NCBI GenBank assembly: GCA_028280965.1
Contig: JANQKT010000099.1
Coordinates: forward strand, 1-40,813
DNA length: 40,813 nt
Reading direction: 5' to 3'
From: Phycisphaeraceae bacterium
Lineage (GTDB): Bacteria; Planctomycetota; Phycisphaerae; Phycisphaerales; Phycisphaeraceae
Part shown: in pieces, positions 1 to 8,153 of the stretch
Numbering within the stretch: position 1 is the first letter of the stretch
How the letters are laid out: each line of letters opens with the position of its first letter
The notes under the pieces: model-generated
What the model was told of the DNA's origin: nothing
The model's database searches: none
Seen by the model: the letters and a program-made list of their open reading frames with translations, nothing else
Translations under genes and position numbers: made by a program

Positions 1-35
1 AGGTCCATCGCGAGGATCGGATCGACCTGTTCTAA
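1..35 (+). CDS. rplW: Ribosomal protein uL23 (L23), C-terminal end only
   Basis: The window opens inside a reading frame (third base onward) that ends with TAA at 33-35 and reads VHREDRIDLF at its C-terminus. L23 proteins typically end in a short strand of the form GDRIDLF, and rplW is the usual gene immediately before rplB. Only about ten residues are visible, so the call rests on position and this tail. The remaining 70 bases to rplB hold no further reading frame. Confidence 0.6.
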   Translation, partial: VHREDRIDLF

Positions 36-105
36 ACGAAACATGAATCGCTGGGAAAAGCCCGGCGGCTAATAGCTCATCGCCCACGGCGAAAGGCTCA
101 ATACC

Positions 106-966
106 ATGGCAGTCCGCATCTACAAACGAACCTCGGCAGGCCGGCGCAACGCCTCGGTCAACCTCTACAGCGAGGTGACCAAGACCAAGCCCGAGAAGAC
201 CCTGCTCGAGAAGAAGACCAAGACCGGCGGCCGCAACCACCACGGCAAGCTGACCGACCGCAACATCGGCGGCGGCAACAAGCAGCGCTACCGCCGGATC
301 GACTGGTCGCGCAAGAAGGACGATATCGTCGCCACCGTGATCGGCATCGAGTACGACCCGAACCGCTCGGCGAACATCGCGCTCTTGCAGTATGAGGACG
401 GCGAGAAGCGGTACATCATCGCCCCGCGCGAGCTGACGGATGGCGACAAGGTCATCTCGTCCAGCGAGAAGTGCGAGCCCAAGCCCGGCAACTGCATGCC
501 GATCAAGTACATCCCCACCGGCCTGAACCTCTACTGCGTGGAGATCCAGCCGGGCAAGGGCGGGCAGTTGTGCCGCTCGGCCGGGACGTACGCCAGGCTG
601 ACCAACCGCGAGGGCAAGTGGGCGACGCTCGTGCTGCCGTCCGGCGAGGTGCGTCAGGTGTCGGTCAACTGCCGGGCGACGATCGGCGGGGTCGGCAACA
701 CCGATCACAACAAGACGCGGCTGGGCAAGGCGGGTATCAGCCGCAAGCTCGGCCGCCGACCGCACGTCCGCGGCATGGCCAAGAACCACCACGAGCACCC
801 GATGGGTGGCGGTGATAACAGCTCGTCGGGCAACCGGCCGCCTTCGTCGAAGACCGGCGTGCTGGCCAAGGGCGGCGGCACGCGTAAGCGCGGCAAGAAC
901 TCGAACAAGCGGATCATCCGCCGGCGTACGTCCAAGCGTTACGGCCAGCTCAAACTCCGCGGCTAA
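106..966 (+). CDS. rplB: 50S ribosomal protein L2 (uL2)
   Basis: Large-subunit protein that binds 23S rRNA next to the peptidyl transferase centre and helps subunit association. At 286 residues it is about a dozen longer than the E. coli protein. The N-terminal GGRNHHGKLT segment and the C-terminal basic tail (RRRTSKRYGQLKLRG) are typical. The usual DHPHGGG loop reads EHPMGGG here: the key histidine (H231) is kept, but the second His is Met and the preceding NPVD is NHHE. It follows rplW and precedes rpsS, the normal S10-operon order. Confidence 0.97.
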   Translation: MAVRIYKRTSAGRRNASVNLYSEVTKTKPEKTLLEKKTKTGGRNHHGKLTDRNIGGGNKQRYRRIDWSRKKDDIVATVIGIEYDPNRSANIALLQYEDGEKRYIIAPRELTDGDKVISSSEKCEPKPGNCMPIKYIPTGLNLYCVEIQPGKGGQLCRSAGTYARLTNREGKWATLVLPSGEVRQVSVNCRATIGGVGNTDHNKTRLGKAGISRKLGRRPHVRGMAKNHHEHPMGGGDNSSSGNRPPSSKTGVLAKGGGTRKRGKNSNKRIIRRRTSKRYGQLKLRG

Positions 967-999
967 GTGATACGAACAAGAAACCCTTAGGAACAGCGA

Positions 1000-1290
1000 A
1001 TGTCACGCTCCCTGAAAAAAGGCCCGTATGTTGATCTGAAGCTCTACCGCAAGGTGGAGAAGCTCAACCAGCAGGACCGGCACGAGCCGGTGAAGACCTG
1101 GGCCCGCGCCTGCACGATCGTGCCCGAGTTTGTCGGCCACACGTTCCTGGTGCACAACGGCAAGCAGCACCTGCCGGTGCTGGTCACCGAAGACATGGTC
1201 GGGCACAAGCTCGGCGAGTTCGCGCTGACCCGCAGCTTCCGCTCGCACACCACCGGCACCAAGGCCCAGCGCGCCGCGGGCATCAAGTAA
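1000..1290 (+). CDS. rpsS: 30S ribosomal protein S19 (uS19)
   Basis: Head protein of the small subunit that contacts 16S rRNA and partners S13. The 96-residue product has the family start [12 protein letters not shown] and the conserved [15 protein letters not shown] segment. It lies 33 bases after rplB in the same operon. No anomalies were seen. Confidence 0.98.
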   Translation: MSRSLKKGPYVDLKLYRKVEKLNQQDRHEPVKTWARACTIVPEFVGHTFLVHNGKQHLPVLVTEDMVGHKLGEFALTRSFRSHTTGTKAQRAAGIK

Positions 1291-1295
1291 TCAGC

Positions 1296-1312
1296 AGCCG
1301 ATTGCGGCTTAG
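1296..1312 (+). repeat. Short intergenic palindrome AGCCG-ATTG-CGGCTTAG
   Basis: In the rpsS-rplV spacer a 5-bp perfect stem (AGCCG/CGGCT) closes a 4-base loop and is followed by TTAGCAC. The same core with different loops recurs at 2905, 5021 and 25973. The function is unknown. It lacks a T-run, so it does not look like an intrinsic terminator. Confidence 0.6.
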
Positions 1313-1327
1313 CACAGAGACACCACG

Positions 1328-1657
1328 ATGGCTTACACCAGCAAATACCGCATGGCCCGGATCAGCCCGACGAAGGCTCGGCCGGTGATGGACCTGATCC
1401 GCGGCAAGCGGATCGACGAGGCGTCGACGATTTTGTCGATGTCCAAGCGCCGCGCCGCGGTGCTGATCAAGGGCGTGCTCGACTCGGCGATCGCCAACGC
1501 CGATCAGGCCGAGGCCAACCTCCGCGGGCTGGTCGTGACCGACGCCCGCGTGGATGCCGGCCCGACGATCAAGCGGTACCAGCCGAAAGACCGCGGGCGG
1601 GCGCACCCGATCCTCAAGCGGACCAGCCACCTGACCGTGGCGGTGGACAGCCAGTAA
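1328..1657 (+). CDS. rplV: 50S ribosomal protein L22 (uL22)
   Basis: L22 lines the peptide exit tunnel. The 109-residue product shows the family features: an N-terminal KYRMARISPTKARPVMDLIRG segment, a central helix (RAAVLIKGVLDSAIANA) and the extended beta-hairpin region ending in RGRAHPILKRTSHLTV. Length and operon position (after rpsS, before rpsC) are standard. Confidence 0.97.
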   Translation: MAYTSKYRMARISPTKARPVMDLIRGKRIDEASTILSMSKRRAAVLIKGVLDSAIANADQAEANLRGLVVTDARVDAGPTIKRYQPKDRGRAHPILKRTSHLTVAVDSQ

Positions 1658-1686
1658 AGCAAGCAAACGGAACGACCCCAACGACG

Positions 1687-1697
1687 CGGCTTGGCCG
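1687..1697 (+). repeat. Mini-hairpin CGGC-TTG-GCCG in rplV-rpsC spacer
   Basis: This is a 4-bp perfect stem with a TTG triloop between rplV and rpsC. Short G+C palindromes with 3-4 base loops occur in many spacers of this operon, which is why it is listed. On its own it would be weak. Confidence 0.35.
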
Positions 1698-1718
1698 TGC
1701 AACACCCGAGACACACGC

Positions 1719-2423
1719 ATGGGACAGAAAGTTCATCCATTCGGATTCCGCGTCGGGATCACCGAGGCCCACAAGAGCCGCTGGTATGCGCCCAAGGCGC
1801 TGTACGGCGAGCTGCTTGTTGAGGACTTCAAGATCCGCAAGTTCCTGGACAAGGAACTGAACCGCCGCGGGCCCTTCGCCGCCGTCTCGGACATCCACAT
1901 CGAGCGGACGCGCGAAGAGCTGAAGATCATCGTCAAGACCGCCCGGCCGGGCCTGGTGATCGGGCCCAAGGGCGCGAACATCGACGCCCTGACCGCGCAG
2001 CTGCAGCAGATGACCGGCCGGAACGTGTCCCTGAACTGCGTCGAGGTGACCAACCCGGATGCGGACGCCCAGCTGGTTGGCGAGTCGATCGCCGAGCAGC
2101 TCGCCAAGCGTGCCAGCTTCCGCCGGGTGATGAAGATGAAGGCCGAGGCCGCGATCAACGCCGGCGCGAAGGGCGTGAAGATCCAGCTGTCGGGTCGGTT
2201 GGGCGGCCACGAGATGTCGCGGACCGAGGACATCCGCATGGGCGCGGTCCCGCTGCAGACGTTGCAGGCGGAAGTGGACTACGGCTTCGCCGAGTCGCTG
2301 ACGACCTACGGGATCATCGGCGTGAAGGTGTGGATCTACAAAGGCATGTACCACGAGGTCGAAGAGGGCGAGATCACCTCGAAGGCCGCCGGCGCCCGCC
2401 CGCGTGCACGAGGCCGCCGCTAA
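1719..2423 (+). CDS. rpsC: 30S ribosomal protein S3 (uS3)
   Basis: Small-subunit head protein at the mRNA entry, also part of the ribosomal helicase activity. The 234-residue product starts MGQKVHPFGFRVG, contains the KH-type motif VIGPKGANID (around residue 87) and the C-terminal domain with SGRLGGHEMSRTE. It ends in a basic tail (RPRARGRR). It sits between rplV and rplP as expected. Confidence 0.98.
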   Translation: MGQKVHPFGFRVGITEAHKSRWYAPKALYGELLVEDFKIRKFLDKELNRRGPFAAVSDIHIERTREELKIIVKTARPGLVIGPKGANIDALTAQLQQMTGRNVSLNCVEVTNPDADAQLVGESIAEQLAKRASFRRVMKMKAEAAINAGAKGVKIQLSGRLGGHEMSRTEDIRMGAVPLQTLQAEVDYGFAESLTTYGIIGVKVWIYKGMYHEVEEGEITSKAAGARPRARGRR

Positions 2424-2482
2424 CCCCCGGAATTTTTGAAACAACGATCGCTTGAAGCAGGCGATGAATCGGAGCATAAACG

Positions 2483-2899
2483 ATGCCCCTGATGCCAAAA
2501 AGAGTGAAGTTCCGCAAGGAGCACCGCGGGAACCTGAAGGGTGAAGCGGGCCGCGGGAACTACGTCGCGTACGGCGAGTACGGCCTGCAGCTGACGCAGG
2601 GCGGCTGGCTGACCGCGCGGCAGATCGAGGCCGGCCGAATCGCCGCGCGTCAGTACGTGTCGCGTGAGGGCAAGCTGTTTGTGCGTGTCTTCCCCGACAA
2701 GCCGGTCTCGAAGAAGCCGCTTGAAACGCGTATGGGCAAGGGCAAGGCCGAGCCGGAGTACTGGGCGGCCCGCGTCAAGCCCGGCACGATCGTATACGAG
2801 ATCTCGGGCGTGCCCCGCGATCTGGCCAAGGCGGCGTTCGCACGTGTCGCGCACAAGATGCCGTTCAAGTGCCGCTTCGTGGAGCGCCGCCACGCATAG
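2483..2899 (+). CDS. rplP: 50S ribosomal protein L16 (uL16)
   Basis: L16 organises the A-site tRNA region of the large subunit. The 138-residue product has PKRVKFRKEHRG at its N-terminus and the conserved arginine-rich and FPDKPV segments. ATG at 2483 (MPLMPKRV) and ATG at 2492 (MPKRV) are both possible starts. The first gives the length nearest the family norm. It is followed by rpmC in the usual order. Confidence 0.97.
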   Translation: MPLMPKRVKFRKEHRGNLKGEAGRGNYVAYGEYGLQLTQGGWLTARQIEAGRIAARQYVSREGKLFVRVFPDKPVSKKPLETRMGKGKAEPEYWAARVKPGTIVYEISGVPRDLAKAAFARVAHKMPFKCRFVERRHA

Positions 2900-2904
2900 A
2901 CAGC

Positions 2905-2921
2905 AGCCGTTTACGGCTTAG
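2905..2921 (+). repeat. Short intergenic palindrome AGCCG-TTTA-CGGCTTAG
   Basis: A second copy of the AGCCG-N4-CGGCTTAG element, in the rplP-rpmC spacer directly after the rplP stop. The stem is 5 bp and perfect, and the loop is TTTA. See also 1296, 5021 and 25973. Confidence 0.6.
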
Positions 2922-2951
2922 AACGCATCAAGCAACGACTAGGTAAGAACG

Positions 2952-3164
2952 ATGCCGATTAAAAAAGACGAACTACACAAGATGAGCGACGCGGAGATCG
3001 TCGAAGAGACGGCGCGGCTGCGTGACCGGCTCTACACCCTGCGGCAGCAGGCGGTGACCGAGCAGCTCGAGAACAACCGCGAGCCGGGCAACATCCGCAA
3101 GGACATCGCCCGGTTGCTGACCGAAGCCCGCACGCGCGAACTGAAGACGAAGGAAACGGCCTAA
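2952..3164 (+). CDS. rpmC: 50S ribosomal protein L29 (uL29)
   Basis: Small two-helix protein at the tunnel exit, part of the docking site for trigger factor and SRP. It is 70 residues with the typical pattern MSDAEIVEE...LYTLRQQAVTEQLEN...IRKDIARLLTE. Its stop codon (3162-3164) abuts the rpsQ start at 3165, which suggests translational coupling. Confidence 0.96.
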   Translation: MPIKKDELHKMSDAEIVEETARLRDRLYTLRQQAVTEQLENNREPGNIRKDIARLLTEARTRELKTKETA

Positions 3165-3479
3165 ATGAGCGACAGCACCACTACCAGCACCCGCCGGCTG
3201 ACCGGCACGAAGGTCGGCATCGTGACCAGCGACAAGCGCGACAAGACGCGCACGGTCGCGGTGGACTACCAGAAGGTCCACCCCAAGTACGGCAAGCGCC
3301 TCCGCCGGCAGGCCAAGTTCCAGGTGCACGACGAGTCGAACGAGAGCGGCGCGGGCGACCGCGTCGAGATCGCCGAGTGCCGCCCGCTGAGCAAGACCAA
3401 GAGCTGGCGGCTGGTGCGTGTGATCGAGAAGGCCCCGGCCGCGGTGACGCACGACGCCGAGGCCCCTGCGACCGAGTAA
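3165..3479 (+). CDS. rpsQ: 30S ribosomal protein S17 (uS17)
   Basis: Primary 16S rRNA-binding protein with an OB fold. The 104-residue product has the motifs [27 protein letters not shown] and [16 protein letters not shown]. It is about 20 residues longer than usual because of an N-terminal Ser/Thr-rich stretch and an Ala/Glu-rich tail ([11 protein letters not shown]), a mild form of the acidic tails seen on S5 and L17 in this operon. Confidence 0.97.
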   Translation: MSDSTTTSTRRLTGTKVGIVTSDKRDKTRTVAVDYQKVHPKYGKRLRRQAKFQVHDESNESGAGDRVEIAECRPLSKTKSWRLVRVIEKAPAAVTHDAEAPATE

Positions 3480-3497
3480 GCAACAGAGATGAAGCGC

Positions 3498-3511
3498 CGC
3501 GGCTTGCCGCG
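3498..3511 (+). repeat. Mini-hairpin CGCGG-CTTG-CCGCG in rpsQ-rplN spacer
   Basis: A 5-bp perfect G+C stem with loop CTTG in the 79-base spacer between rpsQ and rplN. The loop and setting match the palindrome at 5021 (GCCG-CTTG-CGGC). Confidence 0.5.
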
Positions 3512-3558
3512 TGAAATGAGAAGCAATAACTACCCGCGCAGAGCGTGAGGAACCGACG

Positions 3559-3954
3559 ATGATCCAGCAGGAATCCCGAGTTGATGTGGCCGACAACAGC
3601 GGCGCGAAGGTCGCGTATGTGATCCGCGTGCTCGGCCGGACCACCGCCCGCGGCCGGTCCACCCGCCCGTGTGCTTCGCTGGGCGACCGCGTGGTCTGCT
3701 CGGTCAAGAAGGCGCTGCCGGGCAGCGATGTGAAGTCGGGAACGATCGTCAAGGGGATCGTGGTCCGCACCAACTACCCGGTCCGCCGCAAGGACGGCAG
3801 CTACGTGCGTTTTGACAAGAACGCGATCGTGCTGGTGGACGACAACGGCAACCCGCGGGGCACGCGCATCTTCGGTGCGGTGGCCCGTGAGCTGCGTGAG
3901 CAGGGCGACGGGGGCAAGATGAAGATCGTCTCGCTGGCCAGCGAGGTGGTGTAA
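3559..3954 (+). CDS. rplN: 50S ribosomal protein L14 (uL14)
   Basis: Large-subunit protein at the subunit interface (bridge B8). The 131-residue product starts [17 protein letters not shown] and contains [19 protein letters not shown] and [14 protein letters not shown]. It is about nine residues longer than the E. coli form, with extra sequence near residues 27-37 ([11 protein letters not shown]). The operon position is standard. Confidence 0.97.
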   Translation: MIQQESRVDVADNSGAKVAYVIRVLGRTTARGRSTRPCASLGDRVVCSVKKALPGSDVKSGTIVKGIVVRTNYPVRRKDGSYVRFDKNAIVLVDDNGNPRGTRIFGAVARELREQGDGGKMKIVSLASEVV

Positions 3955-4003
3955 GAACCTTTAGGCGTGCGGGCCCGCCCGCATCGACAGATAAGGATTG
4001 ACA

Positions 4004-4333
4004 ATGGCACGACACGTACGCAAAGACGACCAGGTCATGGTGACCGCCGGCAGGGACAAGGGCAAGATCGGCCGGGTCATGCGCGTCCTGACGAAAGAGG
4101 ACCGCGTGATCGTGGACGGCGTGAACGTCCGCCGCAAGCACGTCAAGCCGACGCAGTCCAACCCGCAGGGCGGGGTGGTGAGCGTGGCGATGCCGATCCA
4201 CATCTCCAACGTCTCGCCCGTCGACAAGGCCGGCAAGCCGACCCGCGTGCGTTTCGAGGAGCGCGACGGCGCGAAGGTCCGCGTCGCCGTGACGACCGGC
4301 GAGGTGCTGTCCACCCTGAAGAAGGCGCGCTGA
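4004..4333 (+). CDS. rplX: 50S ribosomal protein L24 (uL24)
   Basis: Assembly-initiator protein near the 5' end of 23S rRNA, with a KOW motif. The start is placed at ATG 4004 because AAGGA (3993-3997) sits six bases upstream. A TTG two codons earlier lacks this spacing. The 109-residue product has the KOW region VMVTAGRDKGKIGRVMRVL and the conserved GVNVRRKHVKP. It lies between rplN and rplE. Confidence 0.96.
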   Translation: MARHVRKDDQVMVTAGRDKGKIGRVMRVLTKEDRVIVDGVNVRRKHVKPTQSNPQGGVVSVAMPIHISNVSPVDKAGKPTRVRFEERDGAKVRVAVTTGEVLSTLKKAR

Positions 4334-4409
4334 GTCACGCCGAGTAAAGAAGCAACCCACCGCGTAAGCCGGCCACGCACACCCCGTGGCGCCGCATGAG
4401 AGACTGATT

Positions 4410-4988
4410 ATGACCCCCCGCTTGAAGACACATTTCGAAGGCCCGGTCCACGAGAAGATCAAGGCCGACTTCGGGATCGCCAACCCGATGGCGCTGCCGC
4501 GCCTCGAGAAGATCGTGATCACCGTCGGCATGGGCAACCAGCTCGACGGCACGAAGCTCAACCCCAAGGCCCGCGAGCAGGTCATCCAGGACCTGGGCCT
4601 GATCACCGGCCAGCGCCCGATCATGAAGAAGGCGAAGAAGGCGGTGTCGAACTTCAAGCTGCGTATCGGCTACGAGGTCGGCGCGATGGTCACCCTCCGC
4701 GGCACGCGGATGTGGGAGTTCTACGACCGGCTGGTCAACCTCGCCATCCCGCGGATCAAGGACTTCCGCGGCATGAAGGACACCAGCTTCGACGGCCGGG
4801 GCAGCTACTCGTTCGGCCTGACCGAGCAGGGCATCTTCCCCGAGGTCGATATGGCCGCCGCCCAGTACACCCACGGGATGAACATCACGCTGGTCTTCAA
4901 GAACTCGACCAACGAGATCACCAAGACCTGCCTGACCGAGCTGGGCTTCCCGTTTGTCAAACCCGAAGAGAAGAAGAAACGCAACTAA
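4410..4988 (+). CDS. rplE: 50S ribosomal protein L5 (uL5)
   Basis: 5S rRNA-binding protein of the central protuberance. ATG at 4410 (MTPRLKTHF) gives 192 residues. An upstream in-frame GTG at 4386 would add eight residues with no family support. Conserved segments include PRLEKIVITVGMG, LITGQRPIMKKAKKAVSNFKLR and the C-terminal GMNITLVF. It is followed by rpsN. Confidence 0.96.
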   Translation: MTPRLKTHFEGPVHEKIKADFGIANPMALPRLEKIVITVGMGNQLDGTKLNPKAREQVIQDLGLITGQRPIMKKAKKAVSNFKLRIGYEVGAMVTLRGTRMWEFYDRLVNLAIPRIKDFRGMKDTSFDGRGSYSFGLTEQGIFPEVDMAAAQYTHGMNITLVFKNSTNEITKTCLTELGFPFVKPEEKKKRN

Positions 4989-5020
4989 CCAGACAAGGCA
5001 GGCGCCCCGCTCGCCGAACC

Positions 5021-5038
5021 GCCGCTTGCGGCTTAGCA
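5021..5038 (+). repeat. Short intergenic palindrome GCCG-CTTG-CGGCTTAGCAC
   Basis: Third member of the AGCCG-N4-CGGCTTAG family, just before rpsN. The stem is 4 bp here (the outer A-T pair is lost), with the same TTAGCAC flank as the copy at 1296. Confidence 0.55.
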
Positions 5039-5051
5039 CCGAGAACCGACC

Positions 5052-5321
5052 ATGAGCTCGAAATCCACCATCGAACGCAACCGGCGTGTCAAGAAGACGG
5101 TCGCCAAGTACGCCGAGGCCCGCAAGAAGTACAAGGCCGAGGGCGACCAGGAGGCGCTGCAGAAGCTGCCGCGCGACGCGAGCCCGACCCGCGTGCGGAC
5201 GCTCTGCGAGCTGACCGGCCGGTCGCGCGGCGTGTACCGCAAGTTCAAGCTCTCGCGGATCAAGCTCCGTGAGCTCGCCCTGCAGGGCAAGATCCCCGGG
5301 ATGCGTAAGGCCTCCTGGTAA
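5052..5321 (+). CDS. rpsN: 30S ribosomal protein S14 (uS14), zinc-free type
   Basis: Small-subunit head protein. It is 89 residues, i.e. the long form. The C-terminal half reads [28 protein letters not shown], with one Cys where zinc-type S14 has two CxxC pairs, so no zinc ribbon can form. The order rplE-rpsN-rpsH is the normal spc-operon order. Confidence 0.96.
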   Translation: MSSKSTIERNRRVKKTVAKYAEARKKYKAEGDQEALQKLPRDASPTRVRTLCELTGRSRGVYRKFKLSRIKLRELALQGKIPGMRKASW

Positions 5322-5378
5322 CCGACCAAACGAAACGAACACACCAGCGCACTTGCAACAGGCAGGAGCCCGACCCGA

Positions 5379-5777
5379 ATGTCCATGACCGACCCTATTG
5401 CCGACATGCTCACCCGCATCCGCAACGCGGCCCGAAACCAGGCCGAGCAGGTGCGCGTGCTCAACTCCAAGGTGTGCCGCGGGATCGCCGAGGTCCTCAA
5501 GACCGAGGGCTACATCGCCGGCTACGACGTGATCGACGATGGCCGGCAGGGCCTGATCCGCATCGACCTGAAGTACGGCCCGGCGGGCGAGCAACTCATC
5601 CACGTGCTCAAGCGCGAGTCCAAGCCCGGCAAGCGCGTCTACACCAAGGTCGCCGACCTGCCGCGCCCCCTGGCCGGCTTGGGGATCGCGATCCTCACCA
5701 CGCCGCGCGGCGTGCTGTCCGACCGTCAGTGCCGCGAGCAGAAGGTCGGCGGCGAGCTGCTGTGTACCGTTGAGTAA
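5379..5777 (+). CDS. rpsH: 30S ribosomal protein S8 (uS8)
   Basis: 16S rRNA-binding protein of the platform, and the translational repressor of the spc operon in E. coli. The 132-residue product begins MSMTDPIADMLTRIRNA and ends with the conserved GIAILTTPRGVLSDRQCREQKVGGELLCTVE. ATG at 5379 fits the family start. Confidence 0.98.
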   Translation: MSMTDPIADMLTRIRNAARNQAEQVRVLNSKVCRGIAEVLKTEGYIAGYDVIDDGRQGLIRIDLKYGPAGEQLIHVLKRESKPGKRVYTKVADLPRPLAGLGIAILTTPRGVLSDRQCREQKVGGELLCTVE

Positions 5778-5845
5778 ACGAACGAACCCACCCCGTTTTG
5801 CATGAAGGAAGGCCGACCAACAGGCCGCCTGAAAGGAACGAGACC

Positions 5846-6388
5846 GTGTCGAGAAACGGAAAGAAACCCGTCAGCGTCGTCAGCGGCGTGGCCGTCAAGG
5901 TCAACGGCGACGAGGTGTCGGTGAGCGGCCCCAAGGGCAACCTCGCCATCAACACCAAGCCGGAAGTCAAGGTCACCCTGTCGGACGACGGCAAAGAAGT
6001 CAGCGTCGAGCGTGTCGAAGAGACCCGTTTTGCCCGCGCGATGCACGGCACAACCCGCGCGCTGATCCAGAACATGGTCACCGGCGTTGCGCAGGGCTAC
6101 GAGAAGTCGCTCAAGATCGTCGGCGTCGGCTGGTCGGCGAACCTCAAAGGCAATAAGGTCGAACTGAGCGTCGGCTACGCGGACACGCGCGTCGTCGAGG
6201 TGCCCCAGGGCGTGACCGCTGAGGTCAAGGGCCAGGACATCAAGATCAGCGGCGCGGACAAGCAGCTGGTCGGCCAAACCGCCGCGAAGATCCGCGAGCA
6301 CCGCAAGCCCGAGCCCTACAACGGCAAGGGCATCATGTACACCGATGAGAAGATCCTCCGCAAGCAGGGCAAGGCCTTCGGCGGCTGA
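5846..6388 (+). CDS. rplF: 50S ribosomal protein L6 (uL6), GTG start
   Basis: Large-subunit protein near the factor-binding site. The start is placed at GTG 5846 (MSRNGKKPV), preceded by AAAGGA at 5832-5837, giving 180 residues, the family length. An in-frame ATG at 5798 would add a 16-residue leader with no similarity to L6. Conserved features are VSGPKGNL, the duplicated alpha/beta domain and the C-terminal [20 protein letters not shown]. Confidence 0.96.
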   Translation: MSRNGKKPVSVVSGVAVKVNGDEVSVSGPKGNLAINTKPEVKVTLSDDGKEVSVERVEETRFARAMHGTTRALIQNMVTGVAQGYEKSLKIVGVGWSANLKGNKVELSVGYADTRVVEVPQGVTAEVKGQDIKISGADKQLVGQTAAKIREHRKPEPYNGKGIMYTDEKILRKQGKAFGG

Positions 6389-6426
6389 CCCCGGAAGTTG
6401 CTTTGCTAAAGGCTAAAGGCTTAAAA

Positions 6427-6783
6427 ATGAACGCACAGAAACTCAACAACCTCCGCCGCCGACGCCGCAAGACCGGCATCCGCAAGGGCGTGTTCGGCTC
6501 GGCCGAGAAGCCCCGGCTGTCGGTGTACCGCAGCTCCAAGCACATCTACGCCCAGCTGATCAACGACTTCGAGGGCAAGACGGTTGCGTCGGCGAGCACG
6601 GTGCAAGCCAAGGCCGAGAAGGGCGGCAACATCGACGCGGCCAAGCAGGTCGGCAGCGCGATCGCCGAGAAGGCCAAGGCCGCGGGCATCGAAACGGTCG
6701 CGTTTGACCGCAACGGCTTTAAGTACCACGGCCGGGTCAAGGCCCTGGCCGCCGCGGCACGCGAGGGCGGGCTGAAGTTCTGA
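6427..6783 (+). CDS. rplR: 50S ribosomal protein L18 (uL18)
   Basis: 5S rRNA-binding protein that delivers 5S rRNA with L5. ATG 6427 ([21 protein letters not shown]) is preferred over a TTG at 6403. It gives 118 residues, the normal length. [18 protein letters not shown] and the C-terminal [17 protein letters not shown] are classic L18 segments. Confidence 0.97.
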   Translation: MNAQKLNNLRRRRRKTGIRKGVFGSAEKPRLSVYRSSKHIYAQLINDFEGKTVASASTVQAKAEKGGNIDAAKQVGSAIAEKAKAAGIETVAFDRNGFKYHGRVKALAAAAREGGLKF

Positions 6784-6822
6784 TCCCCGGAAGCTGAACG
6801 AATACACCGCGGCACGCAACGA

Positions 6823-6833
6823 GCGGCTGCCGC
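6823..6833 (+). repeat. Mini-hairpin GCGG-CTG-CCGC in rplR-rpsE spacer
   Basis: A 4-bp perfect stem with a three-base loop, 20 bases before rpsE. It is listed as one of the series of short palindromes in this operon's spacers, and is weak alone. Confidence 0.35.
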
Positions 6834-6852
6834 AAAACACACGAGACGACAC

Positions 6853-7602
6853 ATGGCAGAAGTCCTCGACGAATCACAGGCACTCGAGTCCACGACCGTG
6901 GCGATCAACCGCACGGCAACGACCGTGAAGGGCGGCAGGCGCATGAGCTTTAGCGCGCTCGTCGTCGTCGGCGACCGCAACGGCCGCGTCGGCGTGGGCT
7001 ACGGCAAGGGCCGGGGCGTCCCCGCCGCGATCGAGAAGGCCCAGAAGGCCGCGAAGAAGAACATCTTCAAGATCACCAGCCGAGGCGGCACGCTGCCGCA
7101 CCAGGTCACCGGCAAGTTCGGCGCCAGCCAGGTCCGACTGATCCCCGCGGCGCCGGGTACCGGCGTCATCGCCGGCGGCACCGTCCGCGCCGTGCTCGAG
7201 ATGGCCGGCGTGCAGGACGTGCTGACCAAGAGCTACGGCTCGACCAACTCCATCAACCTGACCAAAGCGGTTGTCGATGGTCTCAAGGCCCTGCGCAGCC
7301 GCGAATCGGTCGCCGAACTCCGCGGGGTCGAGATTGCTTCGACGACGGTGGACGAGATGCTCGACGCGTCCAAGAAGCTCATGGAAGAGGCGGCGGAAGT
7401 CGCCCCGGCCAAGTCGCTGAAGGAAGCCAACGACTCGGTCAAGCCGAAGGAAGAGCCCAAGAAAGAAGAGCCGAAGGCCGAAGCGCCTGCCGAAGAAGCT
7501 CCCGCCGAGGCTGTTACCGAAGCCGCCGCTGAACCAGCGGCGGACGAGCCGGCTGAAGCCCCCACCGAAGCCTCGGCCGAGGAAGAAAAGAGAGAAGACT
7601 GA
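6853..7602 (+). CDS. rpsE: 30S ribosomal protein S5 (uS5) with long acidic C-terminal tail
   Basis: Decoding-fidelity protein of the small-subunit body. The 249-residue product has the RNA-binding domain (KGGRRMSFSALVVVGDRNGRVG) and the second S5 domain (GTGVIAGGTVRAVLEMAGVQDVLTKSYGSTN). After about residue 185 it carries a 60-65 residue low-complexity tail of Ala, Glu, Pro and Lys, absent from E. coli S5 (about 166 residues). Normally rpmD follows, but the 89 bases to rplO hold no L30 reading frame. Confidence 0.97.
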   Translation: MAEVLDESQALESTTVAINRTATTVKGGRRMSFSALVVVGDRNGRVGVGYGKGRGVPAAIEKAQKAAKKNIFKITSRGGTLPHQVTGKFGASQVRLIPAAPGTGVIAGGTVRAVLEMAGVQDVLTKSYGSTNSINLTKAVVDGLKALRSRESVAELRGVEIASTTVDEMLDASKKLMEEAAEVAPAKSLKEANDSVKPKEEPKKEEPKAEAPAEEAPAEAVTEAAAEPAADEPAEAPTEASAEEEKRED

Positions 7603-7691
7603 TCGGCCGGGCGCGACCGCGCTACGATCACCAACCGACCCTGGATACAACCCGGCGGACAACGCCGGACGATGGAAAGGACTGACCCGCC

Positions 7692-8135
7692 ATGATGATC
7701 CACGAGATCACCGAGAAAGTCGGCCGGCACAAGCGCCGCAAGCGCATCGGCCGCGGCCCGGGCTCGGGCACCGGCAAGACCGCCGGCCGGGGCCACAAGG
7801 GCTACGGCTCGCGCTCGGGCAACTCCAACCCGCACAACGGCGGGGGCACGCCCCTGTTCAAGATGCTGCCCAAGCGCGGCTTCTCCAACGCGATGTTCAA
7901 GAAGCATTACGCGGTGGTCAACCTCTCAGCGATCGACGCGCGCTTCGAAGACGGCTCGGAAGTGAACCCCGAAATGCTGGTCAAGCACGGCCTGATCCGC
8001 GACACGAAGCTGCCGGTCAAGGTGCTCGGCAGCGGCGAGACGAGCAAGAAGCTCACCGTCAGCGCGGCTAAATTCTCCAAATCCGCCGAAGAAAAGATCA
8101 AAGGCGCCGGCGGCAGCGTCACCGTCCTCGCCTAA
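7692..8135 (+). CDS. rplO: 50S ribosomal protein L15 (uL15)
   Basis: Late-assembly large-subunit protein. It is 147 residues with the signature basic glycine-rich N-terminal half (KRIGRGPGSGTGKTAGRGHKG, NPHNGGGTPLFKMLPKRGF). ATG at 7692 or 7695 could be used. AAAGGA (7676-7681) is upstream. It is followed 18 bases later by secY. Confidence 0.97.
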   Translation: MMIHEITEKVGRHKRRKRIGRGPGSGTGKTAGRGHKGYGSRSGNSNPHNGGGTPLFKMLPKRGFSNAMFKKHYAVVNLSAIDARFEDGSEVNPEMLVKHGLIRDTKLPVKVLGSGETSKKLTVSAAKFSKSAEEKIKGAGGSVTVLA

Positions 8136-8153
8136 GTGGGATAGACTCCGCCG

